A stretch of 64,000 bases of DNA from Desulfovibrio sp. TomC (GCF_000801335.2 NZ_JSEH01000014.1:62001-126000), one strand, 5' to 3'; shown: positions 26,827-36,151, counted from the stretch's first letter. A program made the numbers and translations. The notes: a model not told the origin generated them from the letters alone.

Positions 26827-27075
26827 TGGATGATAATGAATTGATTTTAAAGTACAATTGAGCGGAATTTTGAGAGCTAACAGTTTGCGCCCTGCATAAT
26901 TAAACAGGGGAAGTTGAATTATCCACTCCATACTCAACAGACAAATAATTATTTCGCTCCGCCGAAACCAGACCAAGCCAAGCGGGGATGAAATGTGCCA
27001 GCCCCCATCTCGCAACTCCATACCCATGAATCAGCAGCACCTGACTAATTCATGAGCCAACCCAACTTTTCAGCT
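26827..27075. other. Spacer before the XerC/D-like gene
   Basis: Nothing convincing is seen here. Minus-strand ORFs in this stretch have no recognisable features. Confidence 0.35.
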
Positions 27076-27103
27076 TTACACGAAAATGCCAATTATCGTG
27101 TAG
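27076..27103. promoter_or_regulatory. Inverted repeat 1 upstream of the XerC/D-like gene
   Basis: TTACACG (27076-27082) and CGTGTA (27097-27102) face each other across a 14-nt spacer. The same arms recur closer to the gene. The size and symmetry resemble recombinase or operator half-sites. Confidence 0.55.
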
Positions 27104-27170
27104 TAACCCATCGAATTTGATCGACTTTTCTCGGAAAGCCCCTTCCCATGACCAGAAAAATCCATTAGAT

Positions 27171-27200
27171 TTACACGCATACGTTTAAATAACCGTGTAA
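27171..27200. promoter_or_regulatory. Inverted repeat 2 immediately upstream of the XerC/D-like gene
   Basis: Perfect 7-bp arms TTACACG (27171-27177) and CGTGTAA (27194-27200) flank a 16-nt AT-rich spacer. The site ends 4 nt before the GAGGTG ribosome site of the gene at 27216, an ideal position for autoregulation. Confidence 0.65.
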
Positions 27201-27215
27201 GCCCGAGGTGACCCC

Positions 27216-27884
27216 ATGAACCACCTGACAGCTCGCCAAAATCTCCCGGCCTCCATTCAACCGCAAATGGTCGAAGAGATCCCTTACCTTCTTCCGGACC
27301 AGGTCGCCGCCCTGACCACTGCCTTCCAGGAATGGTTCGATGACGCCGCCATCCGTCCCTCCACCCGGAAAACTCGTGGGCGTTATTGGCTGGCGTTTCT
27401 CTTCCTTCGCTTCACCGGGGCCAGGTTGGGCGAAGTGCTTTCACTTAACGATGTTAACGATATCGATTACCGCGCTGGTGATGTCAAGTTGGTAACGCTC
27501 AAACGCCACGCGAAGACAGACCATGCTGGACGGAAAACCAAATCCGTCCCCGTGCGGCTCGTGCCGGTGCCGCCGTCCATCATATCCGAGCTTGCAACAT
27601 ACCTAGCCCAATATCCTGACCAACGTGGTCGTGTATTCATGCTAGATCAAGGAAACATGCGCCGGGTCTTTTATGACAGAGCCGAGGAGGCGAATTTGCC
27701 TCGTTCTTTGTCTCATCCTCATGTCCTCAGGCATACACGGGCTATCGAAATGACGCGCCTCTCCGTTCCGCTTACGGGCGTACAATCCATTTTGGGACAC
27801 TCGTCTTTAAATACAACAGCGATATACACCCGATTGAGCAACCACGAAACCAAACAAATCTTGCACCAAGTTGGTTTAATATAA
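27216..27884 (+). CDS. XerC/XerD-like tyrosine recombinase, catalytic domain only
   Basis: A 222-residue protein covering only the C-terminal recombinase domain. The catalytic set appears complete: Arg in FTGARLGEV, Lys in the beta hairpin near AKTDHAGRKTK, HVLRHTRA (His-x-x-Arg), the GHSSLNTT His, and the Tyr in TAIYTRLS. The N-terminal core-binding domain of true integrases is missing. In sulfate reducers XerC/D-related DNA-binding domains are used as tungstate/molybdate regulators (TunR, fused to a ModE-like sensor); that sensor is absent here. Two matching inverted repeats lie upstream. It may be a regulator, or a small integrase. It is not clearly tied to the tRNA-Glu site 24 kb away. 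Confidence 0.85.
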   Translation: MNHLTARQNLPASIQPQMVEEIPYLLPDQVAALTTAFQEWFDDAAIRPSTRKTRGRYWLAFLFLRFTGARLGEVLSLNDVNDIDYRAGDVKLVTLKRHAKTDHAGRKTKSVPVRLVPVPPSIISELATYLAQYPDQRGRVFMLDQGNMRRVFYDRAEEANLPRSLSHPHVLRHTRAIEMTRLSVPLTGVQSILGHSSLNTTAIYTRLSNHETKQILHQVGLI

Positions 27885-27968
27885 TTACTGATTTTGATAA
27901 TTCGTCCAAGGCAAATCAGCGCGTAAAACGACCCGTCCCAGAGTATCCTCCAACACACAGGATACAAT

Positions 27969-28013
27969 CGGGCAAATCGGGTAAATCGGGCAAATCGGGT
28001 TCAATCAACGACG
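27969..28013 (+). repeat. Short tandem array of GGGCAAATC units
   Basis: About four 9-bp units (CGGGCAAAT, CGGGTAAAT, CGGGCAAAT, CGGGTTCAAT) in a row end with a GACG stretch shared with 16871-16897. It lies 14 bp past the uvsE stop codon. Confidence 0.7.
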
Positions 28014-28027
28014 GCCCCATTCCGCCC

Positions 28028-28933
28028 TCACCGCTCCTTACCCAGTGCGCCCATTAACTGGACCACCGCAAGCTCCTTAGCCTTCGCCTCGACGTCCACG
28101 GTCATCTCACGTCCCAGCCAGCACACCGGAAAATCCCTGGGGTCGATAAAATCAGCATGTGGTTTGGGATTACCTTTGCCCCAACCATTTTTGGGCGAAG
28201 AAACGTGACAGTACTGTTCGCGTTTCACGGCTGCCCAGGTTCCAGCGGCCAGATCCGTGGCCTCAAGCTCGGTGAGGCCATCCGGATTGCACCGATGGTG
28301 ATGAACGTCGTAAACCAATGGAATGGAGAGCGCGTGGCACACAGGGAGCAAATCGCGCACCGTGTAGCTGACATCGTCGTTTTCCAACGTGAGTCGGCTG
28401 CTTACTTTCTTGGGTAGATCCTTGAACGCTCCGCTAAAACGCTCCAGAGCTTGCGCCTTGTCCCCGTAAACGCCGCCGGCATGGATGTTAATCACATCCG
28501 CCCCGATAGCGTCTGCCCAATCGGCCTGGCAGCAAAGTTCACGAATGGAATTTTCCGTCACTTCGTCCTTTGGCGAGGACAGCAGGATAAACTGGTCCGG
28601 ATGGAAGCTTAGTCGGATACCATTATTCTTCGAAAAGTTCTTTGTCGCTGCCAGCAGGTCATTGATTTCCTCAACCTCAGGCAATCCTTCAAGCCGGTAG
28701 CCCGTAACAGGGTGTGTCATCCGGGGAAAGAACTGGGACGAGATTCTGAAAGCGCCAATGCCCAGACGATGAACCGTCTTGACAGATTCCAGCAGACTTT
28801 TGGCGTTGTGGAGGCAAATTCCAGAAACTTTTTCCAAGCGCGTTTTGACCGTCAAGTTCAACAAGGCTTTCGCCGTGGTCGTTCTAAACGATATTTTTTC
28901 TTCAAAAAATAAGCAGCAGAGTCCAAATCGCAT
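28028..28933 (-). CDS. uvsE: UV damage endonuclease UvsE/UvdE
   Basis: A 301-residue enzyme from the ATG at 28933, chosen because GAGGTGG lies just upstream and MRFGLCCLF is the family N-terminus. It has the TIM-barrel metal-binding segments LSFHPDQF, INIHAGGVYGDK, LTLENDD, LVYDVHHHRCNPDG and HVSSPKNG. It nicks DNA 5' to pyrimidine dimers and other lesions, starting an alternative excision repair. The gene is divergent from mucR. Confidence 0.95.
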   Translation of the reverse strand: MRFGLCCLFFEEKISFRTTTAKALLNLTVKTRLEKVSGICLHNAKSLLESVKTVHRLGIGAFRISSQFFPRMTHPVTGYRLEGLPEVEEINDLLAATKNFSKNNGIRLSFHPDQFILLSSPKDEVTENSIRELCCQADWADAIGADVINIHAGGVYGDKAQALERFSGAFKDLPKKVSSRLTLENDDVSYTVRDLLPVCHALSIPLVYDVHHHRCNPDGLTELEATDLAAGTWAAVKREQYCHVSSPKNGWGKGNPKPHADFIDPRDFPVCWLGREMTVDVEAKAKELAVVQLMGALGKER

Positions 28934-29081
28934 AACCACCTCACAAGCAATTACACTCAAGTTCCATCGTTTAGGACCAAATTGTTTTCAGCAAAGAAAT
29001 TGCTTTTAGCAACTACCGTTTATACGTTGCTCAGGATATTTCCTAATAATTTTTTATTCCGGGCTAAACGCATTTTTCGAA

Positions 29082-29109
29082 TTGACATTTAGTTTTTTGA
29101 TGGTAGATA
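29082..29109 (+). promoter_or_regulatory. Sigma70-type promoter upstream of the MucR gene
   Basis: TTGACA (29082-29087) and TAGATA (29104-29109) are 16 nt apart, about 30 bp before the start codon at 29141, which has an AGGAG-type ribosome site. Confidence 0.55.
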
Positions 29110-29140
29110 CCTGTCAACGCCAACAAACAAGGAGTTCACT

Positions 29141-29683
29141 ATGATCGATAAAGAAATTTGGGCTGAAGCTCTCAATCTTGCCAAGGACCAACTCCGCCAC
29201 GGGAAAGTCCATTTTAGCGAACTCGAAGTTGTCACCAAGAGCATCTACGAAAAGCTTGATTCTCTGCGGTGCGGGCCGGTTATTGATATCACCGCCGAAC
29301 CTGTCAAGGCGATTGAAGCCCAGCGCCACGAGAAGACTCGTAAGTGCGTCAGGTGTGCCCTCTGTGGTGCGGAGTATAAAACTCTCACCAAAAAGCATCT
29401 TGCTTCTCACGGCCTTACCCGCGAAGAGTACATGAAGAAGTTTGATGTCAAGAAAAAGGACATGTCCGTTAAGGTGACGCGTAAGACCACTTCTGGCGAA
29501 GACAACCCCCTGAAGCAAATGCAAATGGTGATGAAGGAATTTAGCGTTGCCCGGGGTGAAGTCAAAAAGTTCGTCACGGACAAGGGCTTTGACGGCCTCA
29601 AGGGACTGGCCGCTGCCGCCAAAGAAAAGAACGTGGGCATCATTGAGCTACTGCAGGGCAGTGCGGAAAGCAAAAAGAAATAA
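29141..29683 (+). CDS. MucR/Ros-family transcriptional regulator
   Basis: A 180-residue protein. Its middle holds the zinc-finger of the family, RCALCGAEYKTLTKKHLASH followed by GLTREEYMKKF, with paired Cys and His ligands. An N-terminal helical part and a Lys-rich C-terminal extension flank it. MucR proteins bind AT-rich promoters and act as broad silencers of surface and acquired genes. This copy is longer at the C-terminus than the rhizobial proteins but typical for Desulfovibrio-type genomes. A GC-rich terminator follows. Confidence 0.93.
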   Translation: MIDKEIWAEALNLAKDQLRHGKVHFSELEVVTKSIYEKLDSLRCGPVIDITAEPVKAIEAQRHEKTRKCVRCALCGAEYKTLTKKHLASHGLTREEYMKKFDVKKKDMSVKVTRKTTSGEDNPLKQMQMVMKEFSVARGEVKKFVTDKGFDGLKGLAAAAKEKNVGIIELLQGSAESKKK

Positions 29684-29707
29684 CATCCTAAGCTGCTTGG
29701 TTTCCAT

Positions 29708-29744
29708 GCCCACGCCTTCCCACTACTGAATGGTTGGCGTGGGC
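29708..29744 (+). terminator. Hairpin terminator after the MucR gene
   Basis: GCCCACGCC and GGCGTGGGC form a 9-bp GC-rich stem, 25 bp after the MucR stop codon, followed by TTTACATTT. Confidence 0.75.
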
Positions 29745-29841
29745 TTTACATTTCAGGCTAGCGATTCCGGTTATTGATTCGACTTATGTTCTGCGAAGAA
29801 TTGTATTCTATTTGAGCAACTAGCGTGGAGTTTCTACCAGT

Positions 29842-30807
29842 TTACAGCACAACAACTTTATTCTTACCAGTAGACTTTGCAATAATCAGTGCATCATCAC
29901 TTCTCTTGAAAAAACTATCGCAATCGTCATCTTGAGCCAGCATGGCAACTCCAAAGCTTAATGTCAGTTGCAATTCTATAGAATCCGGAGCAAAAGTTTG
30001 AGTAAAAATAGATTCACGGATTCGCTCTGCGAGCTGCACGGCTCCAGCAATTTCTGTTTCTGGAAGCGCAATGCCAAATTCTTCGCCCCCGACCCGACCA
30101 AATATATCAGCTTGTCTTAAAGTCAACTGCACTTCCGCACACAACCACTTTAGAACACTGTCTCCAACGATATGGCCGTACAAATCATTTACTTTTTTAA
30201 AGTCATCAACATCAATCATTATTAACGATATGTGCCTTTTATATCGTTTTGACCGCCAAACTTCTTCTTCTAGTTGTCTAACAAAAAAACCTCTGTTATA
30301 AATACCGGTAAGATGATCGTGGTTCGCACAAAACAATAAATCATGTTCGATTTTTTTTCTTTCAGAAATATCAACCACAGCCCAAACAACCCCTTGCCAC
30401 AGGGCATTTGAATTTATAGCTGTCCCTGACAACTCACATAAAACAGTGGTTCCGTCTTTTTTCTTCAATGGATATTCACACGTTACAGTTTTAGTCTCAG
30501 CGGTTTTCGCCCAAAATTTCTCTCCAAACTGCACACCCCGTTGTTCATCGAGATGAATCATATGCACTGAATTTCCAAGCATCTCCTCTTTACTGTATCC
30601 GAACATTTCAGCCAATTTGTTATTTACTTCTGTAATAATACGGTTATTGGTAACAACAAGAATTCCTATTGAGGAACTATTCAATATGCTTTCTTTCCAA
30701 GACAAGCTTTCGGACTTGGCAAGAGACAGGGCTTCAAGCTCAGCAATACGTTGTTGAGCTATTGCTAGCTCATCGGCTAGTTGGTATTTTGTTTTATTTA
30801 AACGCAA
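29842..30807 (-). CDS. Cytoplasmic PAS-GGDEF diguanylate cyclase
   Basis: A 321-residue protein without membrane segments. A short coiled coil (about 5-40) precedes a PAS domain (about 42-160, ending VVDISERKK) and a GGDEF domain with the active-site motif GGEEF and a product-inhibition I-site RQAD five residues before it. It should make cyclic di-GMP. It lies 21 nt after a PAS/GGDEF/EAL gene transcribed in the same direction, forming a two-gene c-di-GMP operon. Confidence 0.94.
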   Translation of the reverse strand: MRLNKTKYQLADELAIAQQRIAELEALSLAKSESLSWKESILNSSSIGILVVTNNRIITEVNNKLAEMFGYSKEEMLGNSVHMIHLDEQRGVQFGEKFWAKTAETKTVTCEYPLKKKDGTTVLCELSGTAINSNALWQGVVWAVVDISERKKIEHDLLFCANHDHLTGIYNRGFFVRQLEEEVWRSKRYKRHISLIMIDVDDFKKVNDLYGHIVGDSVLKWLCAEVQLTLRQADIFGRVGGEEFGIALPETEIAGAVQLAERIRESIFTQTFAPDSIELQLTLSFGVAMLAQDDDCDSFFKRSDDALIIAKSTGKNKVVVL

Positions 30808-30828
30808 AGTAACACCTCATAACATCTG

Positions 30829-33138
30829 TTAAGTGAGCGAGGGGCAAGCTTTTTTAGACATAACGAGAGGTATGTCAACTAAAGACAAAGGCCTAGAGCA
30901 TAAATAGCCTTGGCCCAATTCGCAACCTAACTCCCGGAGGATTTCGAGCTGCTCAACGGTCTCAATGCCCTCAGCAACAGTTTTTAGACGAAGACTATGA
31001 GCCAATGTAATGATCGCACGAACGATTTCGCGATCTCCTTTACTGCCTGTCAATCTGCTGACAAAGCTCATATCCACTTTCAGGCTGTCCAACGGCAATT
31101 TTTGCAAAACACTCATCGAGGAATACCCCGTTCCGAAATCGTCAATAGCGATGTGAACGCCTTTCTGTTTTAGCTTATCAAGAATGCAAGCTGAATCTTC
31201 AGGATGCTCCATGATAGAAGATTCTGTAACTTCAAGTATCAAGGCCCACGGTGGCAGACCTGTTTTGCATAGGGCTTGCTCGATCATGTCAGTCAAACCT
31301 GGTCGTGCAAGCTGCCTGGGAGAAATATTGACAGACAAAGTAAGACTGTCATCTGAAGGCAAATTCGGCATCAACCCGACAAAATCTAAACAAGATTGGT
31401 TTAATACGAACTTACCAAGTTCATATATAAAACCGGACTCTTCCGCTGCAGGTATAAACTCTCCAGGACTTATAATGCCGCGATGCGGGTGACGCCAGCG
31501 AAGAAGGGCCTCAAATCCAGACAACTGGCCATTTTTAAGTACAAATATAGGCTGGTAGACAACAAAAAATTCCTTGGCCTCAAGTCCGCGACGCATATCA
31601 TTTTGCAAATTCAGGTTGAGGATAGCTGCTTCATGCATTCCCTCTTCATAGACAACTAGTTTCTCAATTCGGGAAATTTTTGCATTGTGCAATGCAATAT
31701 TCGCATTTCTCAAAAAGGTTTCAGGAGATTGCTGTCCATCATTACCATATGCAACGCCAAAGCTTGCGCTAATCTGCAACTCATGAGAGTTTATGGCCAA
31801 CGGGGCAACGAGTACATCTTGCACTTTACCGATAACTTGAATCACTTCCGATCTATCAATATCTGTCAGAAGTAAAATGAATTCGTCTCCGCCATAGCGA
31901 CAGACTGTATCAGTTTTTCTAGCACAACATTCAATCCGATGCGCAACTTCACACAAGACCAGATCGCCCGCTTCGTGACCGAAGCTGTCATTAATAGACT
32001 TAAAACTATCAATGTCGATAAATACAACCGCAAAGTTATGCTCTTTATTTTCAGAAAGGCGCTCATTCGCCTGAGAAATACGTTCAATGTAAAGGGTTCG
32101 ATTAGCTAAACCGGTCAACGGATCGTGGAGTGCGCGGAATGTCAGCTGTTGCTCTAGTTTTTTTTGTTCGGTGATGTCGATACCTACGCCGACAAAATAT
32201 ATTTTCCCTTCAATTTCTAAACGAACTGCAGTCAAATAAAATGGTATTTTCTCTCCATTCTTTGTTTGAAGATCCGCTTCCTCAACAGCGCTACCATCAC
32301 GCACAACGCGATTGATGGCATCTGTAATTTTTTTCTGGGCAAGTTCATCGCCCTTGTACCAGTCAAGAAGGTGCATTTGAGAGAGTTCTTGACCAGAGTA
32401 CCCTGTAATTGATTCATGCTGTTTATTCCAACGGACAAGCAATCCTTCGTCATTGTAAAGATACAATAAACCAGGAACACTTTCAAGTACTGCATTTGCA
32501 AATTTACGCTCTTCTGCCAATACAATCTCTGTCTGTTTCCTCTCTGTGATATCTTGTAAACTCACTAATACTTGATCAATCCCGTTAATTACCGCTCTAC
32601 TTGTTGAAACTTGCCCCCAAAAGATACGCCCATTTCGAGTTTTACACTGCCACTCGAAGGATAAAATATCCCCTTTGAGAGTTTGGCGAATTCGATTTAC
32701 AGCCTCGTCCTGAGTATAAGGAGAAATACCGGAACTTATTTTGCCCACATCTAGTTTAAGGAATTCTTCTCGACTATACCCAAAAGTTGCACATGTCCTA
32801 GCATTTACATCTATTATTTTACCGTTCCTAGGATCATGAATGAAAATACAGTCACTTACAGAATCAAATATTGTTTTGAAACGCTCCTCGCTTTCAGAAA
32901 GTGATTTTTGATGATTGTTATTTTCCCTTTCGTATCTTTTCAAAACTATATATAGCATGACCGAGATGACATATATATAGAGCCATCCTTTAAAAGTGCT
33001 AAGCATCGTAATAGTTTGAACAGAATCTGAGAACAGCATGCCGACTGCCCTGTCAGAAAAAAGAACCCATAGAGCGCTGACGATTGCGTAGAAGGCAACA
33101 ATCTTCGACGGTTTGAGGCGAAGCATATCAGACTCCAA
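30829..33138 (-). CDS. Membrane PAS-PAS-GGDEF-EAL c-di-GMP enzyme
   Basis: A 769-residue protein. Two membrane segments (about 10-35 and 50-68) lead to two PAS domains (about 80-205 and 205-325), a GGDEF domain with CRYGGDEF and I-site RKTD, and an EAL domain with FEALLRW, NISPRQL, EVTESSI, IDDFGTGYSS, LKVDMSFV and AEGIET. Both catalytic motif sets look intact, so it may both make and cleave cyclic di-GMP, with the balance set by PAS input. First gene of the operon with the cyclase at 29842. Confidence 0.94.
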   Translation of the reverse strand: MESDMLRLKPSKIVAFYAIVSALWVLFSDRAVGMLFSDSVQTITMLSTFKGWLYIYVISVMLYIVLKRYERENNNHQKSLSESEERFKTIFDSVSDCIFIHDPRNGKIIDVNARTCATFGYSREEFLKLDVGKISSGISPYTQDEAVNRIRQTLKGDILSFEWQCKTRNGRIFWGQVSTSRAVINGIDQVLVSLQDITERKQTEIVLAEERKFANAVLESVPGLLYLYNDEGLLVRWNKQHESITGYSGQELSQMHLLDWYKGDELAQKKITDAINRVVRDGSAVEEADLQTKNGEKIPFYLTAVRLEIEGKIYFVGVGIDITEQKKLEQQLTFRALHDPLTGLANRTLYIERISQANERLSENKEHNFAVVFIDIDSFKSINDSFGHEAGDLVLCEVAHRIECCARKTDTVCRYGGDEFILLLTDIDRSEVIQVIGKVQDVLVAPLAINSHELQISASFGVAYGNDGQQSPETFLRNANIALHNAKISRIEKLVVYEEGMHEAAILNLNLQNDMRRGLEAKEFFVVYQPIFVLKNGQLSGFEALLRWRHPHRGIISPGEFIPAAEESGFIYELGKFVLNQSCLDFVGLMPNLPSDDSLTLSVNISPRQLARPGLTDMIEQALCKTGLPPWALILEVTESSIMEHPEDSACILDKLKQKGVHIAIDDFGTGYSSMSVLQKLPLDSLKVDMSFVSRLTGSKGDREIVRAIITLAHSLRLKTVAEGIETVEQLEILRELGCELGQGYLCSRPLSLVDIPLVMSKKACPSLT

Positions 33139-33268
33139 TGACTTATATAAATAGAGGGGACACGCTTACACCCACTAGGTATTTTTAAGCCGAAACCGTG
33201 GTTTTCTTTTTTTTCGACCTATATCAACCATTATTTGAATTCTTTCTTTTTTTAGAAAACTGAAAAAA

Positions 33269-33550
33269 TTACGACTGATTATTACTTACCATACCATTAG
33301 CGAACTCATTTAAAAGTGATACTTTCTTGTCCCTGTGTACCTTTTTAATTCGATACTCAGCTCTTGAAGCTTCAGATCTATTTGCAAAAGGGGCACTAGA
33401 AACAAGGAGCACGGGCCTTCGGCTGCATGTGTATCTAGCTCCGCCAGGCAATAATCCATTATGTTCATCAATCCTACGGGTCACGTCACACGTTATTCCA
33501 CAATAAAATGTGCCATCGGAGCACTTAAGTATATAAACATACCAGGGCAC
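33269..33550 (-). CDS. GIY-YIG nuclease-fold protein (YhbQ-like)
   Basis: A 93-residue single-domain protein. WYVYILKCSDGTFYCGIT is the GIY-YIG core, with the conserved Arg in VTRRIDEHN and the later EASRAEYRIKK segment. Such small proteins are linked to DNA repair, though their substrates are poorly known. It lies 12 nt after recD2 and is probably translated from the same message. Confidence 0.88.
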   Translation of the reverse strand: MPWYVYILKCSDGTFYCGITCDVTRRIDEHNGLLPGGARYTCSRRPVLLVSSAPFANRSEASRAEYRIKKVHRDKKVSLLNEFANGMVSNNQS

Positions 33551-33562
33551 GAAGTTGTCTCT

Positions 33563-35734
33563 TTACTTTCCGAGCTTGAGTCTTTTGTCTAAATAGGTGT
33601 TCCTAAATGACGTCTTATTATTTCTTACGGCCATACCAAGCGCTTTCTTTTGGCCAACGAGGACAACGAGCTTCCGCCCCCGAGTAATTCCAGTGTATAT
33701 TAGATTTCTCTGTAGCATTATATAGTGCTGCATCATAATAGGAATAACAATCGCCGGATACTCTGACCCCTGAGATTTGTGAATCGACACGCCATAAGCA
33801 AGTACCAACTCATCTAGATCAGAATATTCATATTTAACTTCGCGGCCATCAATGGCTAGGACAACTTCTTGTTCTTCTGAATCAATTCTCGCAATCCGCC
33901 CGATGTCACCATTAAAAACTTCCCGGTCATAGTCATTTTTGATCTGCATGACCTTGTCGCCGACTCGGAACGTCCTTCCTCCACGGGCGAGTTCCTCACC
34001 TCGAGGATTGAGTGCTTCCTGAAGAGCAGTGTTAAGGTTCGCGGTCCCGACAACGCCTCGGTTCATGGGGGTTAATACCTGGATGTCGTCGATGGGGTCC
34101 AGGCCAAACTTTTTCGGAATCCGCTCCTTGACCAAATGGATGATTCGCTGCAGCGCTCGGTCTGGTTCATCCTCTTGCACGAAATAAAAATCATCACCCT
34201 CCATTTTCGGCCGCAGGTCAGGCATGACGCCCTTGTTGATCCTGTGGGCGTTGACGATAATGGAGGATTCTTGCGCCTGCCGGAAAATTTCGTTCAGCTC
34301 CACGACCGGAATGGCTCCAGAAGCGATCACGTCCTTGAGCACGTTGCCGGCACCGACCGACGGCAGCTGGTCCACGTCACCAACCAGTATCAAGGTGGCC
34401 GGTTTCGGGATGGCCTTGAGCAAATGGTGCATCAGAATGAGGTCAATCATGGACGCTTCGTCCACGACAATCAGCTCGCAATCGAGGGGATGGTCCTCGT
34501 TCTTCTGGAAGCCACCTTTCTGCATGGAGTACTCAAGCAGCCGGTGGAGCGTCTTGGCTTCATGACCGGTGGCTTCGGACATGCGCTTAGCTGCACGGCC
34601 TGTCGGTGCCGCCAGGAGGATGTGCTTGGTAATCGCGGAAAAAATCTTGAGGATGGCCCGGATAATTGTCGTTTTGCCGGTCCCCGGTCCACCGGTAATG
34701 ACCAGGACCTTGCTCGTGGCTGCGGCCCGCACCGCCTCGACCTGTTTCTCTGCCAGGGTCATGGACAGCTTTTCCTGGACCCATTCCACTGCCTTCACGG
34801 CGTCAATGGCGCGAACACCTTTGGCGGCAGCCTGGAGCGCCTTGAGCCTCGCCGTCACCTGCTTTTCAGAGAGATGGTATTTGGCAAGGTAGACGGCTTC
34901 AACCGGCCCACCCGGATTATCCAACGTTTCAGCGACAATCTTTTGCTCCCTTGCCAGACGACCGAGGGCATCAGTCAGAACTCCAGCCTCCACTTCCAAG
35001 ATCTCAATGGCCTTCTCGATTAATGGTTCCCGGGGGTAAAAGACGTGACCCTCGTCAGACAGCTGGTGAAGGACATACAGGATGCCGGCCTCGGCCCGGA
35101 GCGGAGAGTTTTTGTCGAACCCAAGCTTCTGCGCGATTTTGTCCGCTGTGACAAAGCCGATGCCGAAAATGTCATGGGCCAGCCGGTAGGGATTCTCCTG
35201 GACCACGCCTATCGACTCGTTCTTGTACTGCTTGTAGATTTTCGTCGCGTAGCCGGAGCTGACCCCGTGGGTCTGGAGGAACAACATGACCGAGCGGATT
35301 TCTTTCTGCTCCTCCCAGGCCAGACCGATCATTCCGACCCGTTTGGAGCCGATGCCCGGCACCTCAACAAGCTTCTGAATGTCCGCCTCAATGACATCCA
35401 GTGTGGCCTCCCCGAACAGCTTGACGATGCGCTTGGCCATGACCGGGCCGATGCCCTTGATCAGGCCCGACCCAAGGTATTTTTCAATTCCGTGGACAGA
35501 GGCGGGGGTGGTCGTCTTGTAGAATGTGAGTTTGAACTGCTCGCCGAACTTCGGGTGGTTACCCCATTCGCCCTTCATCTTGATGATCTCGCCCGGGGTG
35601 GGGCACAAGATATTGCCAACGACGGTTACGAGTTCGCGGCGGCCGTACACCTTGACCTTGGCAATGGTGTAGCCACTCTCTTCGCTGGTAAAAGTGACCC
35701 GCTCTATCTGTCCCTGGAGATCAACTAGATCCAT
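33563..35734 (-). CDS. recD2: RecD2-type ATP-dependent DNA helicase
   Basis: A 723-residue SF1B 5'-3' helicase. The N-terminal OB-like domain (FTSEESGYTIAKVKVYGRRE), tandem HhH region (IKGIGPVMAKRIVKLFG, VPGIGSKRVGMIG), Walker A (ITGGPGTGKTTIIRAIL), Walker B (LIVVDEASMID), LVGDVDQLPSVGAGNVL, the SH3-like insert, and the C-terminal motif (LAYGVSIHKSQGSEYPAIV) are all present. RecD2 acts in repair and replication without RecBC. Full length; it follows a deoxyribosyltransferase gene by 6 nt. Confidence 0.95.
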   Translation of the reverse strand: MDLVDLQGQIERVTFTSEESGYTIAKVKVYGRRELVTVVGNILCPTPGEIIKMKGEWGNHPKFGEQFKLTFYKTTTPASVHGIEKYLGSGLIKGIGPVMAKRIVKLFGEATLDVIEADIQKLVEVPGIGSKRVGMIGLAWEEQKEIRSVMLFLQTHGVSSGYATKIYKQYKNESIGVVQENPYRLAHDIFGIGFVTADKIAQKLGFDKNSPLRAEAGILYVLHQLSDEGHVFYPREPLIEKAIEILEVEAGVLTDALGRLAREQKIVAETLDNPGGPVEAVYLAKYHLSEKQVTARLKALQAAAKGVRAIDAVKAVEWVQEKLSMTLAEKQVEAVRAAATSKVLVITGGPGTGKTTIIRAILKIFSAITKHILLAAPTGRAAKRMSEATGHEAKTLHRLLEYSMQKGGFQKNEDHPLDCELIVVDEASMIDLILMHHLLKAIPKPATLILVGDVDQLPSVGAGNVLKDVIASGAIPVVELNEIFRQAQESSIIVNAHRINKGVMPDLRPKMEGDDFYFVQEDEPDRALQRIIHLVKERIPKKFGLDPIDDIQVLTPMNRGVVGTANLNTALQEALNPRGEELARGGRTFRVGDKVMQIKNDYDREVFNGDIGRIARIDSEEQEVVLAIDGREVKYEYSDLDELVLAYGVSIHKSQGSEYPAIVIPIMMQHYIMLQRNLIYTGITRGRKLVVLVGQKKALGMAVRNNKTSFRNTYLDKRLKLGK

Positions 35735-35740
35735 GGCGAT

Positions 35741-36151
35741 CTATAGGAGCTCTAGCAAGCCAGAAATACTTGTAGCTATTGCTTTGCAGGAACACTCGAT
35801 CATGCAATTCACCATTGAGTGACTCGTATCTCCTCCATTTCGAAAATCAGTTCTGATCCCAAAAATGGGGATATTCTTTGCAAAAGCATACCCAATTTCC
35901 CAGGATGTTCCATCATCGACTTGGGTGCCGTCCAAAAGTGCAACTACAATATCGCACTCGTCAATGGTATTCCGGCACTTTTCAAAAATATGTTCCTTGG
36001 CCTTACTGCCAAGAGACAATAAATGCTCCTCGTCAAATAGATCGCCTGGCCAGATCGCCGTATGGCCTTCTTTATTGAGGGCAGAAGTAAACTTCTTGTG
36101 CCAATCTCGGTCAGCTTCGGTAAACAATGGACCAGCCTGATATATTTTCAT
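35741..36151 (-). CDS. Nucleoside 2-deoxyribosyltransferase-family protein
   Basis: A 136-residue protein starting KIYQAGPLFTEADRDWHKKF, the family opening, followed by DECDIVVALLDGTQVDDGTSWEIGYA, which contains the Asp and Glu of the active site. These enzymes move deoxyribose between bases or hydrolyse nucleotides. First gene of a short run with recD2 and the GIY-YIG gene, so a nucleotide-salvage or DNA-repair role is plausible. Confidence 0.9.
   Translation of the reverse strand: MKIYQAGPLFTEADRDWHKKFTSALNKEGHTAIWPGDLFDEEHLLSLGSKAKEHIFEKCRNTIDECDIVVALLDGTQVDDGTSWEIGYAFAKNIPIFGIRTDFRNGGDTSHSMVNCMIECSCKAIATSISGLLELL

Noticed and set aside
27216-27884. XerC/D-like protein as the integrase of the tRNA-Glu island
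   Set aside because: It lacks the core-binding domain, lies 24 kb from the fragment and has regulator-like inverted repeats, so the link is unsupported.
27969-28013. CRISPR-like array
   Set aside because: Units are 9 bp in tandem without spacers, and no cas genes are present.
34136-35728. Long plus-strand ORFs opposite recD2
   Set aside because: They mirror the well-supported helicase gene and show no protein-family features.
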